Origin: Janthinobacterium rivuli
GTDB lineage: Bacteria > Pseudomonadota > Gammaproteobacteria > Burkholderiales > Burkholderiaceae_D
Length of the DNA stretch: 64,000 nt
Reading direction: 5' to 3'
Assembly (NCBI RefSeq): GCF_029690045.1
Contig: NZ_CP121464.1
Coordinates: 3,906,001 to 3,970,000, forward strand
Part shown: in pieces, positions 26,177 to 36,922 of the stretch
How positions within the stretch are numbered: the first letter of the stretch is position 1
Layout of the letters: every line of letters begins with the position of its first letter
Notes under the pieces: model-generated
Database searches by the model: none
What the model saw: only the letters and a program-made list of their open reading frames with translations
Told to the model about the DNA's origin: nothing
Position numbers and translations under genes: made by a program

Positions 26177-26800
26177 TCACGCGCGGCGGCGGAACCAACC
26201 AGCTATGGAGAGACGCTCGCGCGCCGTCGGCAGCACTTCGTGCAGCATCTCGCCCGACATGAACATGGCCATGCGCCCCGCTTGCGGCAAGATGTCCACC
26301 ACGGGCCCACCCTGCGGGTGCAGGCGCAGCGCGCCGCCGTGCCCGGGCAGCCAGTCGTCGTTCAGGTACAGCACGACGGACACGGTGCGCTTGTCGTCAT
26401 CGCGGAAGCGGTCCAGATGGGCCCGGTAAAAAGCGCCCGGCGCGTATAGCGCGAAATGGCTTTCGTACTCTTCCAGCCCCAGGAACAGCTCGCGGTTGAG
26501 CATGCAGCGCAGCGCTTCCATGTGCGCCAGATAACGGTCGCACGCCGCTGAACGGCCCGTTTCCAGCCATTCGATATGGTCGCCGCGGATGTCCGGCTGC
26601 AGCAGCGGTGCATGGCCGCTGCCCACGCCGGCGCCCTTCATCTTGCCGCTGAGCATGGATTGCACGCATTCGGCGGCCAGCTGGCGGCTCAGTTCAGGGG
26701 AGATGAAATGCTCTTGCATGAGCCAGCCTGCGTGGCACAGGCCGTCGACGATAGAAGGTCCGGGTACGGCGAGGTCGCCGTCGAACGATATTGCGGGCAT
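26177..26800 (-). CDS. 2-oxoglutarate/Fe(II)-dependent oxygenase (prolyl-4-hydroxylase-like)
   Basis: About 207 residues. ATG 26800 is chosen because AGGAAAG lies just upstream; alternative starts at 26821 and 26896 have no site. The double-stranded beta-helix carries the iron ligands HLDRF (His-x-Asp) and, about 60 residues later, the distal His of EMLHEVLPT. Arg in ARERLSIAGWF would hold 2-oxoglutarate. The substrate is unknown; prolyl hydroxylase-like enzymes of this group can act on proteins or small molecules. A weak hairpin (26139-26165) lies just after the gene. Confidence 0.88.
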   Translation of the reverse strand: MPAISFDGDLAVPGPSIVDGLCHAGWLMQEHFISPELSRQLAAECVQSMLSGKMKGAGVGSGHAPLLQPDIRGDHIEWLETGRSAACDRYLAHMEALRCMLNRELFLGLEEYESHFALYAPGAFYRAHLDRFRDDDKRTVSVVLYLNDDWLPGHGGALRLHPQGGPVVDILPQAGRMAMFMSGEMLHEVLPTARERLSIAGWFRRRA

Positions 26801-27096
26801 AAAATCTTTCCTGGTGGACATGCGATGAGAGTTCGCCTGAAGCCCAGGATTTCGCTGGCACGTAGCAGCCTTCCCTGCGGCGCGGCGCACGCGCACAGGT
26901 CAAACAGCCCGAATATCGCTGATCCGGTATCCTACCACCGCCACACCGTGCCGGTCACTTTTTTTACACTGCAGGTTACACGCCAGCTGAGCCTGACCGT
27001 CCGCCAGCACGGCGCCATGCGCCCTGCACGGGAGCCCTTTTGCTCAGAGGTAAATCAGGTTACGATCTTGCCACTATAAAACTTGGCGGAGACACC

Positions 27097-28407
27097 ATGA
27101 GCGGCCCGAAATACCCCGGTTTCGATACCTTATCCCTGCATGCGGGCGCGGCGCCCGACCCGGCCACGGGCGCGCGCGCCACGCCCATCCACTTCACGTC
27201 TTCGTTTGCCTTCAAGAGCTCGGAACATGCGGCTTCGCTGTTCAATATGGAGCGGGCCGGCCACGTGTACTCGCGCATCTCGAATCCCACCAACGCCGTG
27301 CTGGAAGAACGCATCGCCGCGCTCGAAGGGGGCGTGGCCGGCATCGCCACGGCCAGCGGCCAGGCCGCCATGCACCTGGGCTTGTCCACCATCGCCGGCG
27401 CCGGTTCGCACATCGTTGCCTCGCGCGCCCTGTACGGCGGCTCGCACAACCTGCTGGCCTACACCTTGAAACGCTTCGGCATCGACACGACGTTTGTCGA
27501 CCCGCGCGACGTGGACGCCTGGCGCGCCGCCATCCGCCCGAATACAAAAGTGCTGTTCGCGGAAACCCTGGGCAATCCCGGCCTCGACGTGCTGAACATC
27601 CCCCAGATTGCCGCGCTGGCGCACGAACACCAGCTGCCGCTGATGCTCGATTCGACGTTTACCACGCCGTATTTGCTGCGCCCCTTCGAGCATGGCGCCG
27701 ACCTGGTGTTCCACTCGGCCACCAAATTTTTATGCGGGCATGGCACGGCCATCGGCGGCTTGCTCGTTGATGGCGGCACCTTCGACTGGCAAACGGCATA
27801 CGACAAGACGGGGCGTTTCGCCGAACTGTGCGAGCCGTATAACGGCTTCCATGGCATGGTCTTCGCCGAGGAATCGACGGTAGCGCCATTCGCCCTGCGC
27901 GCGCGGCGCGAAGGCTTGCGCGATTTCGGCGCCGTCATGAGCCCGCACAACGCCTTCGCCATCCTGCAGGGCATCGAAACCCTGGGTTTACGCATGGACC
28001 GCCACGTGGCCAACACGCGCAAGGTGATCGATTTTCTGCTGGCCAATCAGGCCGTCGAATCCGTGTCCTACCCCGAACTGCCGTCGCATCCCGACTATGA
28101 ACTGGCGAAAACCCTGCTGCCGAAAGGCGCGGGCGGCGTGTTCACCTTCCGCCTGCGCGGCGATCGCGCGGCCGGCCAGCGCTTTGTCGACAGCCTGAAG
28201 ATCTTCTCGCACCTGGCCAATGTGGGCGACGCCAAGTCGCTCGTCATCCACCCCGCCTCCACCACGCATTTCCGCGTGCCCGACGATCAACTCGAGCAGG
28301 CGGGCATCACGCAGGGCACCATGCGCCTGTCCGTCGGTCTGGAAGACGCGGACGATTTGATCGAAGACCTGGCCCGTGCCCTGAAACTGTCGCAGAAAGG
28401 CGCCTGA
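27097..28407 (+). CDS. metY: O-acetylhomoserine sulfhydrylase (PLP enzyme)
   Basis: 436 residues from ATG 27097, which follows GGAG by five bases. It belongs to the Cys/Met PLP family, making homocysteine from an activated homoserine and sulfide. The PLP-binding Lys is in HSATKFLCGHG, with the cofactor contacts ASGQAAMHL and LMLDSTFTTPYL. The insert around ELCEPYNGFHGMVFAEES and the QGIETLGLRMDRH segment fit MetY better than the shorter MetB/MetZ. It could also use O-succinylhomoserine. A hydrolase gene starts one base after its stop. Confidence 0.9.
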   Translation: MSGPKYPGFDTLSLHAGAAPDPATGARATPIHFTSSFAFKSSEHAASLFNMERAGHVYSRISNPTNAVLEERIAALEGGVAGIATASGQAAMHLGLSTIAGAGSHIVASRALYGGSHNLLAYTLKRFGIDTTFVDPRDVDAWRAAIRPNTKVLFAETLGNPGLDVLNIPQIAALAHEHQLPLMLDSTFTTPYLLRPFEHGADLVFHSATKFLCGHGTAIGGLLVDGGTFDWQTAYDKTGRFAELCEPYNGFHGMVFAEESTVAPFALRARREGLRDFGAVMSPHNAFAILQGIETLGLRMDRHVANTRKVIDFLLANQAVESVSYPELPSHPDYELAKTLLPKGAGGVFTFRLRGDRAAGQRFVDSLKIFSHLANVGDAKSLVIHPASTTHFRVPDDQLEQAGITQGTMRLSVGLEDADDLIEDLARALKLSQKGA

Positions 28408-28408
28408 G

Positions 28409-29221
28409 ATGCTGCTCACCATCGACCATACCGCCGCCTACTGCTACACGGGTGGCAAGCCATTCAACCCGAACCAGCCGACGGCCGTCTTCATCCACGG
28501 CGCGCAGAACGACCATTCCGTGTGGGCCCTGCAAACGCGCTATTTTGCCCACCACGGCTGGAACGTGCTGGCCGTCGATTTGCCGGGCCACGGGCGCAGC
28601 CTGGGTGCGGCGAAAAACACGGTGGAAGAGCTGGCGCGCTGGATACTGGCCGTGCTGGACGCTGCCGGCGCGGCCAGGGCCATGCTGGTCGGCCACAGCA
28701 TGGGCTCCCTGATAGCGCTGGAAGCGGCATTCCTGGCGCCCGAAAGGATCAGCCACCTGGCCATGCTGGGCTCCACCTACCCGATGAAAGTCTCGCCGGC
28801 CCTCCTGGAAACATCACTCAACGATGAACAGGCGGCCATCGACATGGTCAATATCTGGTCGCACTCGTCGATCGCGCAAAAGCCGTCGTTCCCCGGCCCC
28901 GGCTTTTATGCCATGGGCGGCGCGCGGCGTCTGAAACAGCGCATCGCCGCCCTCAACCCCGATCACGTGTTTCACACGGATTTTTTTGCCTGCAATGCCT
29001 ACGCGAACGGCGAAATCGCCGCCGCTTCGGTACACTGCCCCACTTTATTTATTTTTGGCGCGCGCGACATGATGACGCCGCCCAAATCGACCCGCCTGCT
29101 CACGTCTGCCATCGCGCATGGCACGGTGGTGCAGGTCGACAGCGGGCACGAATTGATGGCCGAGCAGCCCGACGCCGTGCTCGACGCGCTGTTTGCGTTT
29201 GCGCAAACGGCAGCGGCATAA
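28409..29221 (+). CDS. alpha/beta-hydrolase
   Basis: 270 residues. The nucleophile elbow GHSMGSLIALE (Ser near 95), the oxyanion-hole region VFIHGAQNDHSVW, the acid in LFIFGARDMMTPP and the last His in VDSGHELMAEQPD complete the triad. VDLPGHGRS is a family hallmark. It starts immediately after metY and is probably co-transcribed. MetX-like acyltransferases share this fold, but the motifs here look like a hydrolase of unknown substrate. Confidence 0.88.
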   Translation: MLLTIDHTAAYCYTGGKPFNPNQPTAVFIHGAQNDHSVWALQTRYFAHHGWNVLAVDLPGHGRSLGAAKNTVEELARWILAVLDAAGAARAMLVGHSMGSLIALEAAFLAPERISHLAMLGSTYPMKVSPALLETSLNDEQAAIDMVNIWSHSSIAQKPSFPGPGFYAMGGARRLKQRIAALNPDHVFHTDFFACNAYANGEIAAASVHCPTLFIFGARDMMTPPKSTRLLTSAIAHGTVVQVDSGHELMAEQPDAVLDALFAFAQTAAA

Positions 29222-29255
29222 GCACCGGCCATACGGCTTTTTTTAGGATGGATGC

Positions 29256-30662
29256 ATGATGTTATTGAATACCCTGCACGATGAATTGACTGGCCGCGGC
29301 AGCGGCACGGAAGCGGAGCGGCACGAACGCTATAAATGGCTGGAACAGCTGCGCTTCACTAACCCGCTGGCGGACGAAGGCGGCCCCATGGCCGGCATTC
29401 CATACTACCAATGGTGCCGGCTGCCGCAGGCGCTCGTCGTGGCGGGCCAGCACACGGATCTGCTGGTCGGCACCACGAGCTCCCAGTACCTGGTCTTCGA
29501 GGGCCGCCACGCGGCAGCCTTCGCGGCCGAACTGGACCTGCAATACGACGCCAACAACCGCATCGACCGCCCCGGCGGCCTCGACGAGCTGCTCGACGCC
29601 TATGAAGAGCAGGAGGACGGCAGCTGGACCACCTTGCCGAATGAACCGCCAGCGGCACCGCTGGCCGGCTGGGACGATGTGTACTTCCGCGTGCGCGACC
29701 TGAGCGACGGCAGGACCATCCAGAGCGTGACCACCATCGCCTACGAGAGCAGCCGCTTCCCTGGCTACACCCTGCTGGGCACGACCTTTGTGGGCGTCGG
29801 CGCCATCGTCCACGACGACGAAACGGCGCAGTATATGCAGCAAATCTTCGCCGACTGGGCCATCCAGCGCGAATGCGCCGCCACCTGCCCGGTTGCATCC
29901 ACGCCCTGGCCCCACGCGCCGCGCCAGGTGCCGCCCGAGACGTTCGGCACTGCGTTCGACTTTGGCCGCAACCTCGCTTACCTCGACGCCCTGCTGGCCG
30001 CCTACGGACGCGCGCAGGCGCAGGCGGAAAACGACGGTGGCGACGCGGCTTACTGGGCGTGCGCGGCCGCCAGCACGGCTTACCAGGTCCTCTCGCTGCG
30101 CTACACGGCAGGCTTGCCCTTGCCTGACGTGGAACCGGCGCTGGAATCGGCCGTCGCCGCCTGCGAAACGGCGCGCGCGGCCCTGGCCGCAGCCTACGAT
30201 GACGACGCCTTGCCGGCCTTTGATTTCGAACAATTGACGGATTACGCGCGCACCCTGCAGCTGCTGGGCGCGACCCTGCTGTTCGGCCGCCACGACCTGA
30301 CTGCCCGCCTGGCCGCCCTGCAGACGGCCTTCGATGGCGAAGACGGCGTGTACGAGGCGCTGCTGTCGACCATCGATCCCCAGCGTCCCGCCGTCGACGA
30401 ATGGTATTTCGCAGAACCCTATTCAGCCCTGTTCGAGTGCCTGGATGCGGACGATGCCGCGCAGCAGCTGGAACACCTGCGGCAGTACCTGGCCAGCTGG
30501 CATGGCGCGCTGGTGCGCGAAGACTGGTTCAACGGCCATTTGCGTGCACACGGCCTGGGCGGCTACTACGGCTTGTGGGCCTTCGAAGCGGCTGCCGCGG
30601 CCAAACAGCTGGGCCTCGATCGCAGCGCGCTGGCGCACTGGGTCATGCCGCCATCGCCCTGA
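29256..30662 (+). CDS. PoNi-like (DUF1911) immunity-type protein
   Basis: 468 residues in two parts. The first ~215 residues show no domain I recognise. The C-terminal part (about 230-468) is mainly helical and ends with EWYFAEPYSALFE, QYLASWHGALV and the GGYYGLWAFEAAAAAKQLGLDRSAL stretch. That matches the closing signature of DUF1911, which together with DUF1910 defines PoNi immunity proteins against polymorphic PoNe nucleases. No toxin, Rhs or VgrG gene is adjacent. The WG-repeat gene follows after 29 bases. The family call rests on motif memory and needs a profile search. Confidence 0.6.
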   Translation: MMLLNTLHDELTGRGSGTEAERHERYKWLEQLRFTNPLADEGGPMAGIPYYQWCRLPQALVVAGQHTDLLVGTTSSQYLVFEGRHAAAFAAELDLQYDANNRIDRPGGLDELLDAYEEQEDGSWTTLPNEPPAAPLAGWDDVYFRVRDLSDGRTIQSVTTIAYESSRFPGYTLLGTTFVGVGAIVHDDETAQYMQQIFADWAIQRECAATCPVASTPWPHAPRQVPPETFGTAFDFGRNLAYLDALLAAYGRAQAQAENDGGDAAYWACAAASTAYQVLSLRYTAGLPLPDVEPALESAVAACETARAALAAAYDDDALPAFDFEQLTDYARTLQLLGATLLFGRHDLTARLAALQTAFDGEDGVYEALLSTIDPQRPAVDEWYFAEPYSALFECLDADDAAQQLEHLRQYLASWHGALVREDWFNGHLRAHGLGGYYGLWAFEAAAAAKQLGLDRSALAHWVMPPSP

Positions 30663-30691
30663 ATCCCCCGTTCACTTTTAGACAAATATCA

Positions 30692-32704
30692 ATGATCAAC
30701 ACTGCAGCCCTGTTCAGCACCACCTTCCTGCCCGGCCAGGCCGGCTTCGACACCGAGACGATCACGGGCCTGGCCGAATGGCGGCTGGACGTACCTACGC
30801 TGTTCAAGCTGCTCATCGGCGCCGGCACGCAAGCTGTCGCCTGGCCCATCTATGGCGATGGCGAAGACTGCGCCTGCGTGCTGGCCGCGCCGATGGCGCA
30901 GGCGCAGGCCAGCTGGCAAGCCTTGTCCGCGCTGATGGACAGGCCGCGCGACGCGGCCGCCATCGTCGCGCGCAGCGCCATCAGCGCCTTGCTGGCGAAC
31001 GGCCAGCCATGGCTGATCCTCGACTACGTGCAGCTGATCCCGCACGATATCGGCACGCCGGAATACGCGGCCGGGCTCGAGGCCTTGCGCGCCGAGGCGC
31101 AAGCCTTGCACTCTGCCCTGCTGCGCGGCGAGCGGGAAGCGCTGGCGCCTCTGCTGGCCGCCGGCGCCGCATCGCCCGCCACCGGTTACTGGTCGGCCAC
31201 GGCCGTCGCGCAGCTGGCCGATGTGGAGGAACTGGGCACGGACGAACTGCCTTTCCTGCAAGGCCTGGAAGTGGTGGGCTGGGAAGAAGATGTGCTGTGC
31301 CATGAAGTGAGCGCCGCCGGCGAACCGGACGTCACCGGCCTGGTCACGCCCTATGGCCGCTGGATCGTGCCGCTGTCGCAGCGCTATGTGGACCTGGGTG
31401 TGTACTATGCGGACGATGGCTGGATCACCTTTGCCACGGCGGACGCCCCCGATGCGCACGGCGTGCTGGACCTCAACGGCACGGTGGTGCTGCCGCCCGC
31501 CCCCGGCGCCCTGTATGTGATCAGCCCCCATCTGTTGCAGCAGATCGATGCGGACGGCGCCAGCCGCTTGCTGCACCTGCCCGACGGTGCGCTGCTCATC
31601 GACAGGGTGGATAACGTGTGCCAGCGCGAAGATGGCTTGATCGACATCGAGCGTCAGACAGACCAGACAGACGATGACGCCAAGCGCAATGTGCACGGCG
31701 TGCTCGACAAGACGGGCAAGGTCGTGGTGCCGCCCGCCTACAGCTCCGTGCAGGATTTTGGCACGAAGAAAAAAATCGCCATCGTCAGCCAGCGCGTCGC
31801 CGGGCGCTTCCTGTTTGGCCTGGTCAATAGCCAGGGCGAGCTGCTGGCGCCCTGCCAGTATGAGGCCATCGATTGCGCCACCACCTCGTCGCCGCCCAAG
31901 CTGCGCAAGAACCTGATTTTCGCCATCGACGCGCAAGGTCTGGCCTGCATGCTGACGCTCGATGGAAAACAGGCCTTCACGCCCCTGTATCCGCCCGCCC
32001 ACCATTTGCGCGGCGTGGCCGTGCAAAGCGACTTTTTATATGTCGTCAAGGATGGCATGGCCTGGAGCATGGATTTCACGGGCCAGTTGCTGGAGCAGTT
32101 CGACACCGTGGAAAACTTCAAGGCGGCGATCACGGCCCAACTGAGCGAGTCTATCGGCCTGGGCAAGAAAAAACCCGAGAAGAAGCCCGCCAAGCGCCGC
32201 AGCTTCACGCCCGCGCAAATCATGGCCAAGGCGGACCGCGAGCAGTTGCGCAGCATGGCCGCCCTGCTCTTGCAAGGCGATGCGGAACTGGCCGCGCGTT
32301 GCGTGGACATCACTTTGGAAGAGCTGGCGCAGGACGATCCGGAAGAGGAATACGAAGGCGACTCGCCCGAGGCGGCCTGTTTCTTCCTGCTCTGGTCCAC
32401 GGCCTCCCACACGCAGGGCCACGGCACCACCCTGGACTGGAAAGCCGTCGATGAAGTGCCCCGCATAGCCCAGCATATCGAGCTGTCCGCGCTGCAGGAC
32501 TTCCGCTGGAAGGAACGCGAGGATGGCGATGCGATGGCCGAGGGCCTGGCCGCCATCGCCGCCCACCTGGCGCCGCACCAGCTGCGCCTGGTCAACATGC
32601 ACGGCGGCGAAGACACGTATTATCTGGGCGTGGTGCGGGCGCAGGATGCGGCGGCGTTCAGCAAGGTGGCGCTGCAGGCGGCTTTGCGGCCCGTGCTGCT
32701 GTGA
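30692..32704 (+). CDS. WG (KWG)-repeat protein
   Basis: 670 residues from ATG 30692; the frame is open further upstream but there it shadows the previous gene. The centre (about 205-490) holds repeats of the WG/KWG type with the pattern Gly-x-[hydrophobic]-[Asp/Asn]-x-x-Gly-x-x-[Val]-x-Pro-Pro (GVLDLNGTVVLPP, GVLDKTGKVVVPPAYSSV, LVNSQGELLAPCQYEAI). A lysine-rich linker near 490 leads to a C-terminal domain ending DTYYLGVVR. WG-repeat proteins often sit in immunity or toxin gene arrays. No signal peptide is seen, so it is probably cytosolic. Function unknown. Confidence 0.7.
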   Translation: MINTAALFSTTFLPGQAGFDTETITGLAEWRLDVPTLFKLLIGAGTQAVAWPIYGDGEDCACVLAAPMAQAQASWQALSALMDRPRDAAAIVARSAISALLANGQPWLILDYVQLIPHDIGTPEYAAGLEALRAEAQALHSALLRGEREALAPLLAAGAASPATGYWSATAVAQLADVEELGTDELPFLQGLEVVGWEEDVLCHEVSAAGEPDVTGLVTPYGRWIVPLSQRYVDLGVYYADDGWITFATADAPDAHGVLDLNGTVVLPPAPGALYVISPHLLQQIDADGASRLLHLPDGALLIDRVDNVCQREDGLIDIERQTDQTDDDAKRNVHGVLDKTGKVVVPPAYSSVQDFGTKKKIAIVSQRVAGRFLFGLVNSQGELLAPCQYEAIDCATTSSPPKLRKNLIFAIDAQGLACMLTLDGKQAFTPLYPPAHHLRGVAVQSDFLYVVKDGMAWSMDFTGQLLEQFDTVENFKAAITAQLSESIGLGKKKPEKKPAKRRSFTPAQIMAKADREQLRSMAALLLQGDAELAARCVDITLEELAQDDPEEEYEGDSPEAACFFLLWSTASHTQGHGTTLDWKAVDEVPRIAQHIELSALQDFRWKEREDGDAMAEGLAAIAAHLAPHQLRLVNMHGGEDTYYLGVVRAQDAAAFSKVALQAALRPVLL

Positions 32705-32725
32705 TTTTTACAAGACAAGGAATCC

Positions 32726-33040
32726 ATGCACGCGAAAAAATTCATCGATGATGTCGTCGCATCCAATGCGTCGCTGCTGGCGCTATATGCGCAGGGAAGC
32801 GAGGGACAGACCCGGCTTGGCGCCCTGCTCGACGAGCTGGCACTGGCCGAGGGCCAGCGCCAGCAAATCCTGGCCCTGATCAAGCTGGCGATCGATGACG
32901 CGACGTACCAGCTGGTGTGCGGCATCGAGGGCAGCGCCTCGCTCGGCGATAGCCAGCAGGATTACACGCTGCTCGACGAAGAGGGCAATACGCTGACGGG
33001 CGCGCTCGATGCCCTGCTGTACGAGCGGCTCAACCCCTGA
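32726..33040 (+). CDS. small acidic hypothetical protein (104 aa)
   Basis: The start at 32726 lies 21 bases after the WG-repeat gene with AAGG nearby. The product begins MHAKKFIDDVVASNASLL, has two amphipathic helices (about 25-60), and ends in a charged region (YTLLDEEGNTLTGALDALL). No family is recognised. Size, acidity and position make a small immunity-type protein possible, but this is inference. It is convergent with the BrkB-like gene, seven bases away. Confidence 0.6.
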   Translation: MHAKKFIDDVVASNASLLALYAQGSEGQTRLGALLDELALAEGQRQQILALIKLAIDDATYQLVCGIEGSASLGDSQQDYTLLDEEGNTLTGALDALLYERLNP

Positions 33041-33047
33041 TTGCCCG

Positions 33048-34424
33048 TCAGGCGCAGCGCACGTCCCCAAAATGCTGGGCCAAGGTCAAGCCCAGGCCCT
33101 GCTCCACGGCGTTTTCCACCTGCGCCGCCAGCGCGGCCGCTTCTTCGGCCGCCTTGATGTCGCGTTCATTCGTGGAACCGGCCGGATAGCCGGAGTTCAC
33201 GCGCATGCCGCCGAAGACAAACAGGCGGTAGACATCGGCCAGGCTGATGCGGTTGACATTGCCCAGCAAGACCCAGTGGTCGGAACTGTCGGCCACGCGC
33301 TTGCCCCACTGGACCCGCACGGCGCCATCCACGTTAACTCGTCCTACCCAGCCCTGCTGCACCATCTTGTCGAGCAGGGTTTCCATTTCTTCAAAGCCCA
33401 GGCGCGTGCTGCGGCGAATTTCCGCCGCGCCCACCAGGGCCGAATCGGCGCAGTGACAGGCCTGGTGCAGCACTTTCAGGATGGCCACGGCGTCGACGAA
33501 TTCACTGCCCGGCGCCGCCTCGTACCACCAGCGTTCATATTTCACGACGGGCAAGGCGGCCACCAGCAAGGCGCCCACCAGGGTGATCATCCAGCTCAGG
33601 TATATCCATACGAGGAACAGCGGCAAGGCGGCCAGCGCGCCGTAGATGCGCGAATACGTGGGGAATTCCTGGATGAATTCGCCGAAGCCGCGCTTGGCCA
33701 CCTCGAACGCCAGCGCCGCCAGCAAGCCGCCCCAGGCCGCGTCGCGCCAGTCCACGTCGCGGTTCGGCACGGCGATGTAGAGCAGGGTAAACGCCAGCAT
33801 GGTCAGGCCGATCGACACCAGGGTATAAAACACGGCGCCGATGAAAGGTACGGCGCCCACCACGCCGCTGGTGGCCATGAAGAGGCGCGACGTCACCGTC
33901 AGCGACACGCCCACCAGCAGCGGTCCCAGGGTGACGATGGCCCAGTAAACCAGCAGACGCTTGGTCCAGCGGCGCTCCTGGCGCACTCGCCAGATGCGGT
34001 TGAAGACGCGCTCGATCAAGCCCATCATGCCCACCGACGTGACGATCAGGGCGCCCGCGCCGATGGCCGACAGCCGCGTGGCCTTCGAGGCGAACGTGGT
34101 CAGATAATCGAGGATGGTGTTCGATATGCCCTTGGGCATGACGCTTTGCACGAAATAGTCTTCCAGCGCGTGGCGGAAGGTGTTGAATAGCGGGAAAGTG
34201 GTGAAGATCGCCAGCGCGAGGGTCAGCAGCGGCACCAGCGCGAACACGGTGGCGAACGTCAGGCTGCCGGCCACTTGCGGCAGGCTTTCCTCGCGCACGC
34301 GGCGGCGCGCGAACTGCAGCAGGTCGCGCGTTTCGGACCATGTCAGGCCACGCACAATGTCGGCACCGATGTGCAGGGTGCGCCACAGGTATTGAAAGAA
34401 CGGGATTATATATTTTGAAAACAT
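33048..34424 (-). CDS. YihY/BrkB-family inner-membrane protein
   Basis: About 458 residues from ATG 34424. The N-terminal two thirds carry six or so membrane helices with the family features QVAGSLTFATVFALVPLLTLAL and IYGALAALPLFLVWIYLSWMITLVGA. The last ~150 residues are cytosolic and resemble a winged-helix extension (RSTRLGFEEMETLLDKMVQQGWVGRV), as in the longer betaproteobacterial members. The family was once called ribonuclease BN, which is wrong. BrkB was named for serum resistance in Bordetella. Its molecular role is unknown. Confidence 0.92.
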   Translation of the reverse strand: MFSKYIIPFFQYLWRTLHIGADIVRGLTWSETRDLLQFARRRVREESLPQVAGSLTFATVFALVPLLTLALAIFTTFPLFNTFRHALEDYFVQSVMPKGISNTILDYLTTFASKATRLSAIGAGALIVTSVGMMGLIERVFNRIWRVRQERRWTKRLLVYWAIVTLGPLLVGVSLTVTSRLFMATSGVVGAVPFIGAVFYTLVSIGLTMLAFTLLYIAVPNRDVDWRDAAWGGLLAALAFEVAKRGFGEFIQEFPTYSRIYGALAALPLFLVWIYLSWMITLVGALLVAALPVVKYERWWYEAAPGSEFVDAVAILKVLHQACHCADSALVGAAEIRRSTRLGFEEMETLLDKMVQQGWVGRVNVDGAVRVQWGKRVADSSDHWVLLGNVNRISLADVYRLFVFGGMRVNSGYPAGSTNERDIKAAEEAAALAAQVENAVEQGLGLTLAQHFGDVRCA

Positions 34425-34449
34425 GTGCAAAATCAGAACGGCGCCATGA

Positions 34450-35506
<1,057 letters not shown>

Positions 35507-35510
<4 letters not shown>

Positions 35511-36922
35511 CTGAAAAAGCCGATTTTCTCGCCGCGTGCCGCGACCTGCTGGGCGAAGCCTACGTACTCACCAACGACGCCGACACGGCGCCCTTCCTCA
35601 CCGACTGGCGCGACCGGTTTACGGGCAAGGCCCTGGCCGTGCTGCGCCCCGCCACGGTGGAACAGGTAGCAGGCGTGCTGCGCGCCTGCGCGCAATGGCA
35701 AGTCCCCGTCGTGCCGCAAGGCGGCAATACGGGACTGGTGCTGGGCAGCATACCCGACGACGCTGGCACGGCCGTCGTGCTGTCGCTGGCGCGTTTGAAC
35801 GGCATCCGCGCGCTCGACCCCGTCAACCGCACCATCACGGTGGATGCGGGCTGCATTTTGCAAACCATCCAGGAAGCGGCCAGTGCCGCCGGCTGCCTGT
35901 TCCCCCTGTCGCTGGCGGCCGAAGGCAGTTGCACCATCGGCGGCAACCTGGCCACCAACGCCGGCGGCACGGCCGTGCTGCGTTACGGGAACACGCGCGA
36001 GCTGTGCCTGGGCCTGGAAGTGGTCACGCCGCAAGGCGAAATCTGGAGCGGCATGCGCGGCCTGCGCAAGGATAATACGGGCTACGATTTGCGCGACCTG
36101 TACATCGGCGCCGAAGGCACCCTGGGCGTCATCACGGGCGCGGTGATGAAGTTGTACCCGCAGCCAAAAGCCTGCATCACGGCGCTGGCCGCCATGCCCA
36201 CGCCCGCCCACGCCCTGCGTTTATTAAGCCTGATGCAGGACAATTGCGGCGCCAGCCTGACGGGTTTTGAACTGATGTCGCAATACTGTTTGCAACTGGT
36301 GGCGGAACAGTTCCCGCAACTGCCGCGGCCTTTTGCTGAAGCCCACGGACAGTACGTGCTGCTGGAATTATCCAGCAGCCAGTCCGAGGCGCACGCCGTC
36401 GAATTGCTGGAAGCGAGCATCGGCGCGGCCCTGGAAGACGAGTTGATAGCCGACGCCGTCGTCGCCAGTTCCGTGGCGCAGTCCGAGGGACTATGGCAGC
36501 TGCGCGAGCACATTCCGCTGGCGCAGGCGCAGGCGGGCAAGAACATCAAGCACGATATCTCGCTGCCGATTTCCTGCATCGCCGACTTCATCAGCGTCAC
36601 GGATGCGGCCCTGGCAACGGCCTTCCCCGGCTGCCAGCTCGTGTGCTTCGGCCACCTGGGAGACGGCAACCTGCATTACAACGTGGCGCCGCCACTCGGC
36701 ATGACGGACCGTGACTTCCTGTCCAACCAGGATGCCATCAACCACATCGTGCATGACCAGGTCCATGGCTTTGGCGGTTCGATTTCGGCCGAACACGGCA
36801 TCGGTGCCCTGAAAAAAGCGGATCTCGCCCGCTACAAGTCGCCGCTGGAACTGCAGCTGATGCGCGCTGTCAAACAGGCGCTGGACCCACAGAACATCAT
36901 GAATCCGGGGAAGATATTGTGA
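35507..36922 (+). CDS. FAD-linked 2-hydroxy acid dehydrogenase (GlcD/D2HGDH-like)
   Basis: 471 residues. The N-terminal PCMH-type FAD domain includes VVPQGGNTGLVLGSIPD and CTIGGNLATNAGGTAVLRYG. The C-terminal FAD-oxidase domain has CFGHLGDGNLHYNV and the closing EHGIGALKKADLARYKSPLE, which provide metal and substrate contacts. Likely substrates are D-lactate, glycolate or D-2-hydroxyglutarate; the sequence alone does not decide. ATGA overlaps at both ends tie it to its neighbours. Confidence 0.9.
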
